Shown here: piece by piece, positions 1 to 12,315 of the stretch
Layout: each line of letters begins with the position of its first letter
Numbering within the stretch: position 1 is the stretch's first letter
From: Nymphaea colorata
Taxonomy: Eukaryota > Streptophyta > Magnoliopsida > Nymphaeales > Nymphaeaceae
DNA: 64,000 bases
Reading direction: 5' to 3'
Assembly (NCBI RefSeq): GCF_008831285.2
Contig: NC_045150.1
Coordinates: 17,126,600-17,190,599, forward strand
Notes under the pieces: model-generated
Seen by the model: the letters and a program-made list of their open reading frames with translations, nothing else
Told to the model about the DNA's origin: nothing
Databases searched by the model: none
Made by a program: the position numbers and the translations under genes

Positions 1-369
1 ATCCCTAAACCCAATGATACTCGAGTGATGAGTCGAGCAACCTTAAACAAATCAAGTTCAGCAAACTTGAAGTTAACTCTGCTACGTCAACGAGAGTCAA
101 GCGATCAACCCAAAGTCAACTAATTAATTAACAACGTAGCAGCTCGATTCGAGTTCGAGCTGAGCTTTAACAGGTTGTGCTGCCATGTTTCTCTCATTTT
201 AGTGGACATAGTGGTCGAGTACTGGTCTTAAATCTGACCCAGTGGTTTTGTTTTGATGAAACAACATGGCCTTTCTAAAGGTTCATAGGCAGAACTCGAG
301 CTTTTCTGTTGATCCAGTGTTATTATTATTTGTTAATTAGCAGACAGACCAACTAACCACTTTTATTAA

Positions 370-520
370 AAAAAACTGGTGCAGTGCCTCAATATCTTAG
401 AATAACCATCACCATCACCGTCTACGAATTGATGAAGGTCATGAAGAAGAGTGAAAATTTGCTTCTTCTGTCCCCTTTCCTAGTCATCATCACCTATTCT
501 AATTACAGCTAAGGATAAGC
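370..520. repeat. Segment repeated at about 20590-20725
   Basis: Both places share a run beginning around 'agtgcct(c/t)aat', continuing through 'atttgcttcttctgt' and ending at 'taattacagctaagg'. The match is imperfect (substitutions and small gaps) but too long to be chance. It suggests that noncoding flanks of the gene array were duplicated together with the genes. No coding potential seen. Confidence 0.55.
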
Positions 521-2240
521 ATGCACTAAAAGAGAGGTGACGGTATTTTTGAGTTTTTTTTTGTAATGTAGTGAACATTTTAATCTTGTTGACCTTTTCA
601 CAATTTTTTTTACCTTTTTATAAAATTTCTTCTTTTATTTTAACAGAGTATTTTGGTCATTGCATATTCCTATGCGTAATTTTTTCTTGTCCGAAGGTGA
701 GATGATCAGATTAAGTTGCATGATGCACAAGGGAAAGAACAGGGAGGTGGTGGCATTTTAGAAATTTATTTAAAAGCTATGTACATTTAGTCTTTTAATA
801 TTTTTACAATTTCCATTTTATCATTTTTAAAAGTCTTTCTTTTCATTTTTAATGGGAATTTTAGTCACTGCACACAAAATTGCATACATTTGGTTGTGCA
901 CATAACTAACTTGACACAAGCGTGCATCTGCTAAATTGAGTTAAGAGGTAAACAACAAAATGATAATGAGGCCACTGAATTGAACCAAAATCAGAACCGT
1001 TTAAGAATAAGATGAAAGTAGAATTTATATTTACAGTAAAAAATCAGAGGAAAATAATAAATAAAAAATAACAACTGAAAAAATTATAAAAATGTAGAAG
1101 GAATCCAAACTCTCTTGCAATCCCGGCCTTTAGAATTGAACCAGTACCAAACAAAAAGGGTCCAAAAATAAAGGTAGATATAAACTTAGCAACTTGTATT
1201 CAAATTTTGAATACTTAAAAGAAATAGCGAAGCCAGCGATCCACATTTACCCTAAACGGATAGAGCAGCCACGTACATACCGTGAATTCTATTTCTTTGG
1301 CCATTACCCAACCTGTCATTCAAAAAAGGCCTTAAGGTGTATTCGATAACTTATCTCATTGACACATTTTTATCCTTTTTTGGTAGAACCAATTTACAAT
1401 AATTTAAATTAAATTTTAGATTTATAAATTTAAAAAAATCCTATATAAGCTGATGGGAAGCAATGATACTTATATATTATTAGTATATAAAAAACATAAA
1501 GCAAGACATTCTGTTTAATCAATTGATAAACAATGTTGACATCACCAATACTATATCACTCTTCAATTTTCATAGACAACAACAAACATTTTTAACTAAT
1601 AGAAAACTATTTTAATCAAACCATTTATTAGATATTGTGTATAATTAAACAAATTTATTTAATCAAACAACTAGTTTAATTAACTCAATGGACTAAGCAA
1701 GTCTTCTAAAATAACGTACTAGTCCAATAGAACTTATGACAGCTTAGTTAATAAAAATCTCTTCAAATTTTATTAATTTTTAGAAATATAAAACTTAATG
1801 TTAACAAGTATGTTCAATATAGAAAAAACATAACTCACCAAAAATTAATCAATTAATGAAAGAACCAAATGTACTAGCTTAATACAAGCTAATATTTACT
1901 AACTTAGTATGAGCTAATATGGTATAAATAATTTCAATAATAGTAATAGCCTTATAGTTGCCAAAAACTATTTCAGACTAAAAATTATTATGGCTGTATT
2001 TGCCTTGTTAAAATTTGAGATATGCAATTGTAAAGTAAGTTACTTTGTACAATTAAATAGTAAAAAACAGTTGGCATGACTATTTTCATTAATACATAAT
2101 TGGCTGATTTGAGAACAAGAAATTTTAATAGAGAAAGTTATTTTGTGTAATAAATTTAGATATTTCATTTGACTAAACAAATAAGTTATGTAATAAAGCA
2201 AATTATTTAATTAACTTCATCATATGGTTGTTCTTCTTAA

Positions 2241-2331
2241 ACATTATCTCATACTTATGTTTAGTCTGTTGCATCATTATCTCCTAAATCTTTTGTCACC
2301 GTATAAACATTATCTCATACTTATGTTTAGT
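2241..2331. repeat. Two direct copies of a 24-bp motif
   Basis: The motif beginning 'cattatctcatacttatgtt' occurs near 2242 and again near 2308, with shorter 'cattatctca' echoes up to about 2400. It is a simple local duplication inside AT-rich DNA. Confidence 0.5.
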
Positions 2332-2959
2332 GTTATCTCGTACATTTGTCTATTATCTCATTATCTCATAAATTATTTTTTATCTGATACACATTATCTT
2401 ATACTTTTTTTTTATATTATTTTTTCTCATGCACATGCATATCAATGCTGAGATATGAAAGTAAATATGTATATTGATAGTAGGATCTACATTTATTGTA
2501 CACTTGTTATATACATGAAGTCGGCTTACAAAACTTGCATTCCCTACCTCAAGCATATTTCTTTCCCCATTTTCATTTCATTATCACTTCTTTTTACTTC
2601 TCAAATCCCTGAAGTTCGACCTCCTTTCTTGCATGAAATCAGAATCCCAGCTTCTCCATCCAACTACGCTTTTCATCAGTTTTTTATTTTTGCATTCGTA
2701 CCTCACCCTTTGCAAACACTGGTGGAAGCCGTGTCTGCGTGTTACTCCATTGAACATTGGAAGAATACACAACCACACAGATGGCAAAAGATTTTTCTGA
2801 AAAATAATTAAAGAAATATATGAAAATGAGATCGAATGTAAATGTAAAAAAAATTCAATGTTTTCAAATAGCTTCTAAACAAATTTAAATTATTTACCAA
2901 TGGAATTGATTTTGTTACTCTCATAGAGTGAAAGAAAGTGTTTGTTTCGATAAGTTTAA

Positions 2960-4223
2960 GGCTACGTTTGATTGGGGGGGGGGGGGGGGGAATTGGAGGG
3001 GCGGGTGAAAAGTGTACGACCAGTTGAAATTTCAACCGTCGTGACATCAGAGCATCAAACATGTGAAAAATTCACGCAAATTATTTGTATGAATTGGGTA
3101 CATTTAACGCGGAAAAAAGTCAGAGGTCGGACCTCCGACTTTTTACTGCGGACAAAAATTTGAGCCGTTAGGGCTCAAAATTTCATCCTCCCTTTCTCTC
3201 AGTTTCCCCTTCCGTCGAAGCTCTCGCGTCTCCACCCTTCCGCCTAAATCCTCACGATCTACCTCCGTCGCTCCCTGAAGCTCCCTTCTCCTCTGTCGCT
3301 GCCTGAAGCTCCCTTCTCCTCTGTCGCTGCCTGAAGCCCCCTTCTCCTCCTTTGCGATCTACCTCTGTCGCTGCCTGAAGCTCCCTTCTCCTTGTTGCCT
3401 GAAGCTCCCTTATCCTCTGTCGCTGCCAGAAGCTCCCTTCTCCTCTATCGCTGCCTGAAGCCCCCCTCTCCTCCTTCGTGCAAGTATAGATCTGACCCAA
3501 AAAGTAGGGACAAAGCTCTCGCGTCGGTGTTTTCAAGTATTTCACTGGCGTTTGCTTCATGTAAAGGTTCTTTGGAAAGACTTATGCACGTTCCACGGTT
3601 CAATGGGAATTTGGTAGTCGTTGGTTGCTCTCAGAATCACAGAGCACAATAGGATCTCTCTCATATATGGAATAACGCCGTCGCTTCCTCCCTTTCTTTT
3701 TTAAAATTTTGCTCTACAGCTTGTCTTGAACTTGTATAAACCATTCTTTCCTGGAGGTTCGTGCATTCACCAATATTTTGTTTGGTTGGTCATTGTAAAA
3801 TCTCAAATCTTTGTAGGTATTTTGCTTTGGTTGTGCGCTTTGATGGGAAATGAAACATAGGCCGTGTGTGCTTTCCTGTAGTCGCTTTTTTCATTGGTCC
3901 TGATTTATTTTCTTTAATTTGGCATTGCAGTCTTGATTGCCATAGGGCTTCCCTTTAGCTCGTGTTCCTGAATGATTATGTCCATGCTAAGTTGTTATAT
4001 GTTTCAAAATATGTCTTCAACATATTGTCATGATCAGAAGATGGTTAAATTTTACCCTACAAAACTACCCTGTGCATCACACATAGTTAATTTTATGCTG
4101 CAAAAAACTTCCCTGCAATCAAACATGGCCTCAAATCGGAAGAGGGTTAAACTTCATCCTGTTTTTTTTTCCAAAAAAATTTACTTTACCACGTTAAATT
4201 CTTCAATGCAATCAAACACAGCC
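2960..4223. mobile_element. Non-autonomous PIF/Harbinger-like DNA transposon (1264 bp)
   Basis: The left end reads GGCTACGTTTGATTG and the right end is its imperfect inverse, CAATCAAACACAGCC. Both ends are flanked by the trinucleotide TAA (2957-2959 and 4224-4226). A TWA target duplication plus such short inverted ends is typical of the PIF/Harbinger superfamily. No transposase (DDE) frame is visible, so the element would depend on a partner. The interior holds a 17-G run (2974-2990), a pyrimidine-rich minisatellite (3264-3475) and subterminal repeats of the terminal motif (near 4113). A related element lies at 43270-44373. Confidence 0.7.
3264..3475. repeat. About 28-bp minisatellite, about seven units
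   Basis: Repeats of a unit like 'gtcgctgcctgaagctccc' followed by 'ttctcctct', some with inserted or missing bases, lie inside the Harbinger-like element. The repeated pattern creates open frames on both strands (for example Arg/Glu/Leu-rich on the minus strand). These are by-products of the repeat and not genes. Confidence 0.75.
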
Positions 4224-4873
4224 TAAAGCTGCCTCGATCGGGGAAACATTTTCCTTGACTGCCATCTCAATGTTGGACAGTTTTCCCTACAAATCATGTA
4301 ATAATAACGACAAACCTCTATCTTGAAAACCTATCATAGAAGTGCTAATTCAATGCAAGGCGCTAACAAAACCAAGATTGAGAAAATACCATGGAGGAAA
4401 GGTCAGAAACAAAGAAGTTTATATATCATCCCTAAGAATCTTGACTGTTCTACTAAAGTTGCATGTAACAAAATATATGACTTGGGATCTCCTCTTTCCT
4501 CCTAATAATTTATAAATATAATGACAGTTTATAATAGTTAACGGCAGTTTATCTTTTTTATGCACCTTTTTTAAATTGTTGGCCATCTGATGGTAGCCAA
4601 CAGATTTCAATTTTTTTCTATATATATATATATATACGACCAAAATTTTCCGAAGGTATTGAGTTGTCCTAAAACAATAGTTTGGTAAAGTTGTCAAACT
4701 TGGACGGTAAATTTGACCGATAAACCTGTTGGCAGGTCGAGTCTAATAATTGGAAAGGCATGGTTGCAGTATCAATCCCTAGGTAGGCCCCAGACCACTA
4801 GGTCAGGGACAAAAAGTAGAAGTGCTATACCATTAGTTTTCGGTTTATAATGGGACCATTTAAACCATCAGAT

Positions 4874-5516
4874 GTGCATTGATTGAACCGTCCAAATAAA
4901 TGGTATAATTATTGTTTTTTATTTCTTTGTTTTGCCCCTGCTTAAACACGGAGAAGTTGCTTCCTCTTTCTCTCGGTGGGAGAAGTTGCTTCGAGCAGAG
5001 TTGCAGTGCCTCCCTGTTTCAACATGGCTGCTGTCCGTCGGGCATAGACGGCACATTTTTTCTTTTTTTGGTTTAAATGTCTTTCTCTCATGGCGAACAC
5101 GGGTTTTCATCTGCTGCATCATGTCTTCCACTGACAATTTGTATTCGCTATGGCAAAGCAAGCCGATGATTTTTGAAGACTGCAGTTGATTTAGGCCAGA
5201 TTTGGGACCAAAAATGGTCTGTAGCACGGGGATGACACATCGATGCGGGAATGGACCATCGATAGGCATTGTGTTAGTTGCCGAGGCAGCACCCAACTCT
5301 GCTAGCCACTGCAGACGTAGTCAGAGAGAGAGAGGAATAGGTAGAGCTAGAGATGGTGAAGATGACGTAGAGAGAAGAGACAGAGAAGGAGAGCAGATAG
5401 ATAAAGAAGAAGAAGAAGAAGAACAGAAGAGGAGACGAAAGAACCGAGAGTTGGGCGTCCACCCCTCTTTTCTCTTCTGAGGAGGGGCGAAATTAAGACG
5501 GTCCATTCAATGCATT
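4874..5516. mobile_element. Possible small inverted-repeat element
   Basis: 'tgcattgattgaaccgtcc' near 4875 is mirrored by 'gacggtccattcaatgca' near 5497-5514. Just inside the ends, 'gcccctg' and 'gaggggc' also mirror each other. The interior is purine-rich with a GAA run near 5406-5422. No clear target-site duplication was found, so the boundaries and superfamily are uncertain. Confidence 0.35.
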
Positions 5517-7339
5517 ATGCAAAAGAAAAAGAGTCTATCATCATCATGATCTTGGGTTTTTCTGTCTGATTTGATGTCCCAAATATGTAACTTGGAATCT
5601 CCTTTCTTTAGGCCCTATATTAACTGAAGGTCACTTGCTATGATTTACCATATATAAAATTACAGTTAGAACAGCTTGCTGCAATGCTAGATATGATACA
5701 CTCGAGAAGCCGATACTAAAATGGTATTTGCTTGCCTACATGCTTAATAACATTGACACCTGCTATGCACAGATGTCATCACAAGAAAATCTTTGAAGCT
5801 TGTAACAGAAAATTTTCGTTTATGTCTTCTGTCTGTAGTCAATAGCAGCATTTGGCCTTGATGTACTCATTAACAGAATGAAGAAATGTTCAACGCGCTT
5901 TTTTCTTTCGGTTCTGCTTGTTACCAGATTGGTGCAAACATTAGGCCAACGCGATTCAAACATCAGAAATCCAACCAAGGCACTAAAAAAGCTGAACTAA
6001 ATTAATAAGTTTGGAGAAAGCAGAATCTAGTTGCATTTATAACAAAACCACATGGTTGGGATCGGTCATCACCATGAGGTGGATCTCTTTGTTGGTGAAA
6101 ACTCGCGGTAAAGCTGAATTAATCAAGAGCGAGGGCATGTGTAAGCTGATTGTTTCGTTCTCTTTCCCTGTGAGACAAAACAGTCAAATCAAATCTTGCA
6201 ACTGGAAGATGCTCTGTTCTTGGCACCCATTACGTATTGCCTTAAACCTAAAAGACGTCATATGATTCGACTGTACAATCTCATTATTTGTTGATAAAGG
6301 TACATGCCCGACCTCCAACAGGGTTGCATCAAAACTGAATCTGAATATATCAGCCAGTTGTTGCTTATTTTCCTTGTTAACCAAAAAGGAAATTGGAACT
6401 TATTGTTACTTATTAATATTTTCTTTCATAATTAATAAAGCCGCCACGACGATGTGAACCGCGAATTCCTCAATACGGAATAATGTATAGGCATAAATTC
6501 AGGCATTTTCATAAAAGTTCATCTACTACATCTACTAGGAGGACAGAATATAATAATTTGGCTTGGCAAGCAAGCCTCTTGTACAAGTGAACTCTTGGAT
6601 CACTTAGATTCTCTTTTTTGTATAGCCTTTCAGTATTCTCTTCTGGTTTTCACTTTCGAGCAAGCTCTCAAAGTTCAGATGTTCACAGAATAAAGTCTGG
6701 TAGCTAATGGTGCATTGTCTCTGTATGATGTCCCCTAATTCAGTACTGTATTTGGGCATTATTAAAAATACTTTCCATGTTAATGTTCATCCAACATGTG
6801 GTATCTGGCTGAAACCTGTCTTATAAAAATAGTTAAGCTTGGTAGCTTTAATAGCTCCTCGTTAATTGGCTACTCCAAACAGCAGTATGTTTACTCCACC
6901 AAGACTCACCCAATTTTTTCTGTCCTCCACTGAAAGAAGGTCATCAATCTACACAAACAGAGTTCTATATAGATAAATTTGCAGTCTGTGCTTTCTCAAG
7001 GCTATCTATATATGGTGATAATGACTATAGGAATACACAGAATGATTGAATGACCTTTAAGATGATCCAAACGAACAAGTGATTCGTGCTTAGAATAAGA
7101 AGGCATACATTGATATCATCATCAGAATAATATGAGCTTAGACATTGTATTGCACAACATTATACCACCACTTTAAGAGGCATCTCTGCCTCCCACTAGA
7201 AACTGTTACAAGAAACAGGAATTCGACAAACTAACCAACAAGTTCAGTCTCATACACCAGAAGAACAAACGGTGCCTTGAAAATCAGGGAACAAATTGCC
7301 ATCTCTACTTCCTCCACTCAAGAGTACTTCTAACATTCA
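5517..7339. other. 3' flank of CRK-A; array-homologous noncoding DNA
   Basis: No intact gene. Pieces recur downstream of other array members. The stretch near 5770-5830 ('agaaaatctttgaagcttgt') matches 26660-26710 and 52400-52450. The stretch near 5940-6320 matches 17750-18060. 7100-7330 aligns with the sequence just after the CRK stop codons near 18.8 and 40.4-40.6 kb and is probably the former 3' UTR. These repeats show that the duplicated unit includes intergenic DNA. Confidence 0.5.
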
Positions 7340-7635
7340 CTAAGTAGATGAACTGAACTCTGAACCAGTCCCAGACATAGTTGAGCTCGTTTGTGGTCCC
7401 AAAGAAAAGTTTCTGATTTTCCAGATAGAAGGCGTAGGAGGAGAAATGGCTGGGAGAAGCAAGGAGCCATTTTCAAGCATCGCAAACAACCGTGGACATT
7501 TTTGGTCTGCTTGATGCATCTTCTTGGACACAGGCGAATATGGATGCATCTTAATATCTCATTTTTGTCACATGCTCCTTCCAATATTAGATCCACAATT
7601 TCCATAGCCTTGTTCTCCATCCAAACTCTCCATGC
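7340..7635 (-). pseudogene. CRK-A exon 7 (kinase C-terminus)
   Basis: Begins after a TTGTAG acceptor with residues like 'WRVWMENKAMEIVD', followed by 'EILRCIHI', the conserved end of plant RLK kinase domains. The usual 'GLLCVQE' segment is shortened near 7550 and the frame shifts. The remainder (LENGSLLLP, then WKIRNFSLGPQTSSTMSG) lies in another frame and ends at TAG 7340-7342. The Ser/Thr-rich C-tail is the CRK signature ending, also seen in copies B, E and G. Confidence 0.8.
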
Positions 7636-7801
7636 CTACAACAAAGAAAGTAATCCCTTAATTAACTTAAGATGCTCCTTGCTTGAAATGGTCTAGACAC
7701 CAAGTTGTCCAAGATATGGTGTTATATGAACAATAACACCAGTAACAGACAAAAGTGACCCACTAAATTGCAAAAGCACAAGAACAATGTTAGTTACTTA
7801 C

Positions 7802-7950
7802 ATAATGCAATAGATTCTCATCCGTCTCTTGTTGAAGAAGAGAGAAATTCCGTTTCCCACTTATGATTTCCAGCAGCAAAACACCAAAGCTGAAAACATC
7901 AATTTTTATTGATACCTTTCCTTCAAGCTGATATTCCGGTGCCATATATC
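7802..7950 (-). pseudogene. CRK-A exon 6 (kinase subdomains VIII-IX)
   Basis: Reads [20 protein letters not shown], then [14 protein letters not shown], up to a YV|GTAAGT donor. APE is the end of the activation segment and D-x-FSFG is subdomain IX. The acceptor is CAAAG/GATATATGG. Length 149 bp, against 151 bp for the homologous exon of CRK-G. The frame is open. Confidence 0.85.
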
Positions 7951-8658
7951 CTTTGCAGAAAAAGATAAAACCATTATAGTCAGCTTCGAAACATTCCTTA
8001 CTTGTCGAGTGCGTGTGCAAGTTCGCTTTGTAGCAAGTGTACTAGGTGCCACTTTAAAAAAGGAGACAGTTTATGTAACAAGAATGATTATAATTCATCC
8101 TACTTCTTAACTTGTACCTCCTTTAGGGAACTAAGTCAAAGCATCTAAACTGTAAGATATGATCCATGGAGATCAAATGTTCATGTCAGTTAACTTTAGG
8201 CCATTATGGTGGGTATTGTGGATAACTCTGGAATTGTTGTAGTTTAAAGAGACTTGTTCCTTAATATTGAATAGAAAAAGCTATAATGTGGAAATAAGCA
8301 CACATGAAATTCTGAATGAAAAGATTATTTTAGTATATATTTGATTCTTACTATGATCCTGCACTCTAGTTCACAGCCCTTTTAGGTGTCAATCTGAAGT
8401 AAAACTAATCGACAAGTTGTCGTCTGAGATGCCTGCTCTTAGTCAGTTATAGGCCGGGCCTTGAAACATGGTAACTCAGGTTTATGTTGGAGCTAGAAAA
8501 AAGATGGCAACGTGCAGACTTCCATGATTAAGATTAGCCAGCTAACCTACATTATGGGGACAAGTATAGCAGCGGCTGGCCTAATCTGTTTGAGGACCAA
8601 GCTATCCATTAAAATTGGGCTAGATGGATGCACAAACACTTAGTATCAGTATATAAAC

Positions 8659-11517
8659 TGTCACGACCCAATTTTCGACACCCAATTTTTTTTCTTTAAT
8701 ATAAATAATAACGGAAGCAACATTGAGTCATGACCAAAACATAAAGAAATCTGACACTGTTTTATTTCAACAATAAAATACTTGATCCCAAACAAAACTA
8801 ACCACAAATCCCAAAACCGACACAATATCCAGAATGCCAATGCCCGTCCATCACAAGACTGAGGTCATCCTTCCATGAGCCATAATCTATCAAGAACTAC
8901 ATGTAGAGATAGAAAGAAGGGTTAGAATTCCTCTGAGTATGGAAAAATCCAGCCATGAATGAAACATGGCCTAACAAAATAATATTTGATTTTGTGAAAC
9001 AAATTCATATTAGGGCCTTATGAACCACAACCATAAGACTCCAAATCTCAACACATATTGCAGTACGTCATATTATAAAAAACAAAACGAGGTGTGCACA
9101 ACCTCCAAAATTTCGTAGTCTTCTAACTGTGGTTCTTAACAATGTCATGATCATCGTGCGGAGCAACAACAGAAATCTCCGTGGGCACAACTCACGGGTA
9201 GAACAGAACATGTCTTCACCAGGTGATCCAAGAGATCGAGGGCACCTGCAGTGAAGCTTCCTGAGATATCTCAAATCACCGCTGCAGCAGCATGGCCCCT
9301 TAGGAACCCGGTTTAAGGGACTAGGAGATGCCTTGCTCCTCAACAGAAACAGAATAGAACCTCGGGCCCTTGTGCTGCCCAATACCCTGTGAGCCCTCCA
9401 GTACAAACAGAGGAGTGTGCGACAACAGTGAGCTCACGCGCACCACCACCTGTTAGGACAAAACTAAACACTGGGCAAAAACACAAGCTCGCACTCGCAT
9501 AAACCATTAACAGAGTCTACATTTACCTTTGAATTTCAAATGTGAGGGTTTCTCATCATTAGACATCGTCTATTATGTCTCACAGAAACCACCCTCAGGC
9601 TCGGTTTCCCAGACAACAAAAATAGGCCATTTTATAACTTGATTTAATGGGAACAGAACAAAGTCGAGTAAACATGCAACAGTACATAGTATCTCACATC
9701 CAGAAATTCAAATAATAATATTGTAATCATTATATAGAAACAAGAGATCTCAGAACCCTTTTTCTAAAATTTTAAACAAAATTAAGGGCATTAAAGCGCA
9801 AATACAACATAATTTTCGCTTTTTCACCGAAATTGCAAACAATTTAATAAAAACCCTCTTTTGGAAATTTTAAGGACTTAAAGGGTACCGATTCACAATT
9901 TCGTAAGAATTCATCGGTTCTTATGGAAAATAACTTTCGCAGACCCTATTTTGAAGATGTTTTTAGCAAAAACACTGTGGCATGCATATATAAAATTATA
10001 ACAGCATTTCTAAGAATTTGCTAATAAGGTGGACCATTATTGTAATTTCTCAAATTTGATATAAATTTGGTCGAACCCTATCCCTCTTTTCATTTCTCGC
10101 TGGTCTTTCTCCCCCCTCATGGGAGCACCTCCCTCTTCTTCCAGTTTCAATCAACAGTCAATCAAAATTTAATATATATTCATCAGGTTTTCAAAAATTA
10201 TGAAATTTCCAATGAGCTCTTGCTCAACAATTTCCGACAACAGAACTGACAGCGCCGGCTGCCGGAATACCGTTGAGTTTCTGGTTTCATAGGAAAGCAT
10301 TCCCGCGACAGGCGGTCACTAAAAAATCCGTATCACCTCAACCGCTCATCCAAAAATTATGAAATTTTACAAGAGTAATTCTCAGAAGTAGGCGAATCCA
10401 ACGAGTGCTTACTCGTCATTTTTGATGCCGGAGCTATCAGCGCCGGTCACCGGAATCCAATGTAGTTTTCAGATTTTCTGTCGCAGAAAACACTCCAGCG
10501 ACAGACAGTCATTCAAAAATCCATATCTTTTTACAGACAACTTCAAAAATTATGAGATTTTACAAGCATAATCTACAGAAGCTGGCAAATCCAAGAGCTC
10601 TTAATCGTTGTTTTCCAACACCTGACAACACCCGGTCACCGGAAGTCGCTGTAGTTATTGAATTTTCTAGATACTTTAAAAAAAATCACAGGCAACCAGT
10701 GAGCTAACTCCCTAACGGCTTTCATCTAGGGAGCTAATTTGGGGCTGTGCTTTAGGGCGTCCCATCTTACCTGGTAACACAAGGTGCTGCCCAAGTTTCA
10801 TCTGAAATGGAGCTAGCATTGATTTTTAAATATTATGTGATTTATGTCCTCCCTGAGTGACACCTGAAATAGGGATCGCCTGAGGGCGTTTAACAAGGCC
10901 GAGTCTCACGGTATTGCCCTCATTATACCCTTTTTATTTTCTGTACACATTTAATTAAATCTCATACATGCATATATATATTTTCATTTCTAGGAAATCA
11001 AAGATAACTCAACTAAGAACACTCCATACTACTCCCATCGTACAACGCCTCGTGCATGGATTCATATTTAGGCATATGCATACATAGATCTACATGTATA
11101 TGTATCTATACAAAAATAAAAATACACGGCTTCATGCTACAACCATAACTGAATATCCCCATACATGTAAAAATCAAAGTCCGTCACAACCTTCTTGTTC
11201 CTCTTTCGCAGTCCCTTTTCTTGATCTTCTGATTCTTTTCCAGCAGCTAGCCACTTCAATCTCCACTAGGAAGAGAGCAAGGATGAGGACGTCCCTCTCC
11301 CTCTTTCTCTCTCTCTGTCTTTCGAATCTTCTTGTTGCTGGACTCTCTCCCGTCAGTTTTTCTTTCCCCTTTCTTTCTTTCCATAATTGCTCCCTTTATG
11401 ACTAGATTGACCGTTTCCATTACATTTAACAATCAATTACATCTAATGTTTATAATTCTTTCCCCTATTAATGTTTTCCATAATTAAGGAAAAGGAAAGA
11501 AAATCGTGGGCATTACA
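8659..11517 (+). mobile_element. Solo LTR, gypsy-like (2859 bp), in CRK-A intron 5
   Basis: Starts TGTCACGACCC, an LTR start I associate with plant gypsy elements, and ends ...GGGCATTACA. It is flanked by TAAAC (8654-8658) and TGAAC (11518-11522), a 5-bp target duplication with one change. The flanking sequence on both sides lines up with uninterrupted intron 5 of CRK-E (about 41850-41940). No gag or pol frame and no second LTR are present, so it looks like a solo LTR left by recombination. Tekay/Del elements have LTRs of this length, but assignment to that lineage is inference. Confidence 0.7.
10192..10700. repeat. Three diverged tandem repeats inside the solo LTR
   Basis: Three successive blocks start with 'caaaaattatga' at 10192, 10351 and 10544. 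Each continues with a 'ccggtcaccggaa'-like palindromic stretch and a 'cagcgccgg' or related motif. Period is about 160-190 bp. Internal repeats of this sort occur within long gypsy LTRs. Confidence 0.65.
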
Positions 11518-11580
11518 TGAACTGTACTTATGCAACCGAAATTTAGGAAGCTGTGCAACAACAGGGAGCGACCAACTCAC

Positions 11581-11821
11581 TGAGTCCCCATAATCTCAAT
11601 TGTTTATGCTTGTGTTTGACCTATGTTAAAGATCCTTGCAGTGCCAAAGTCAGAGATCTTGGGGTTCATGTCTTCATCTAATAAAACGTTGCTTGCTTTC
11701 AGATCCCCGTGAACTATCCTCAGACGAGAATCTTCATGAAGATATAAAAGTCCTCTGGCTGTTCTGTTGATGAGTTGGAACGTATTGCCCAGTAACTTCA
11801 TGCAGATCTTCGTTGGCTCTC
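11581..11821 (-). pseudogene. CRK-A exon 5 (catalytic loop, DFG)
   Basis: Encodes [20 protein letters not shown], then [20 protein letters not shown] and DFGTARIF. The catalytic-loop HRD has become HGD, so an arginine normally linked to activation-loop control is lost, while the catalytic Asp and the DFG remain. Near the 3' end an in-frame TAA follows 'GQTQA', where the family has a longer activation segment. The donor is GACTCA/GTGAGT. The exon is about 241 bp. Confidence 0.8.
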
Positions 11822-12104
11822 CTTTCAAAGCAAAATAAGATAAAACGTAACTTGTGTTTTTCCTTTCTAGTAATGTTAAGAAAATATGTAACGAATAAAA
11901 AATAAAGGACAAGATAATTTCAGATCAACCAAATTAATAAGTAACACTTTTGACCCAATCAAATGGCAAAGCTAGATAGGTAACATTTTTTTGACATGCA
12001 CTCCCAATGAAAGTTATCGTCTGCCACCTTTAAACCCTCAAACGCCTCCTTAATGATAAAACGATAAGGAAAAAGAAAAAAGAAAAAAGAAGAAACTAGC
12101 TCAC

Positions 12105-12315
12105 TGAAGAGAAAAATGTCCAGGCTAGTATTGTGCACAAACTCATAGACGAGTATCCTATCTTCACCTTCCATACAGCCTCCTAAAAGCCGGACAAGAT
12201 TTTTATGTTGAAATTTAGCAAGTGTCTGCACCTCATTGTGGAATTGCTTCGGACCGTTCCCTGTATTGTGTGACAATCTCATTACAGCAATTTCTTGACC
12301 ATCCACTAGTTGGCC
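12105..12315 (-). pseudogene. CRK-A exon 4 (kinase N-lobe)
   Basis: Begins at TTATCAG/GGCCAACTAG and reads [20 protein letters not shown], then [20 protein letters not shown] and [20 protein letters not shown]. The subdomain II sequence is usually AVKRL; here it is AVMRL, so the ATP-anchoring lysine is replaced by Met. The alphaC glutamate (HNEV) is present. Exon length is 211 bp, the same as exon 4 of CRK-E, and the frame is open. Confidence 0.85.

Larger units (their letters stand above)
1..2956. other. AT-rich intergenic sequence, no gene recognised
   Basis: Long A/T-rich stretch with stop codons in all frames. The only open frames are short, low-complexity and biased to Leu/Ile/Tyr/Ser, as expected of AT-rich noncoding DNA. 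No domain, splice-site set or RNA gene was recognised. Two internal features are listed separately: a segment shared with 20.6 kb and a short direct repeat near 2.3 kb. Confidence 0.6.

Noticed and set aside
2455-2811. 118-codon open frame
   Set aside because: AT-rich, no motif, no splice context, no counterpart in other parts of the array.
3252-3652. Arg/Glu-rich frame (minus) and Leu/Ser/Pro-rich frame (plus)
   Set aside because: Both are read-throughs of the 28-bp minisatellite in the Harbinger-like element and do not extend beyond it as a gene.
6184-6384. Minus-strand frame with RFSFDATLLEVG and RNGCQEQSIF, resembling a frame near 17970-18110
   Set aside because: Similarity follows from duplicated noncoding flanks. 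The second copy has frameshifts, replacement changes are frequent and no family was recognised.
9068-9406. 112-codon minus-strand frame inside the solo LTR
   Set aside because: LTR sequence does not normally code, and no motif is visible.
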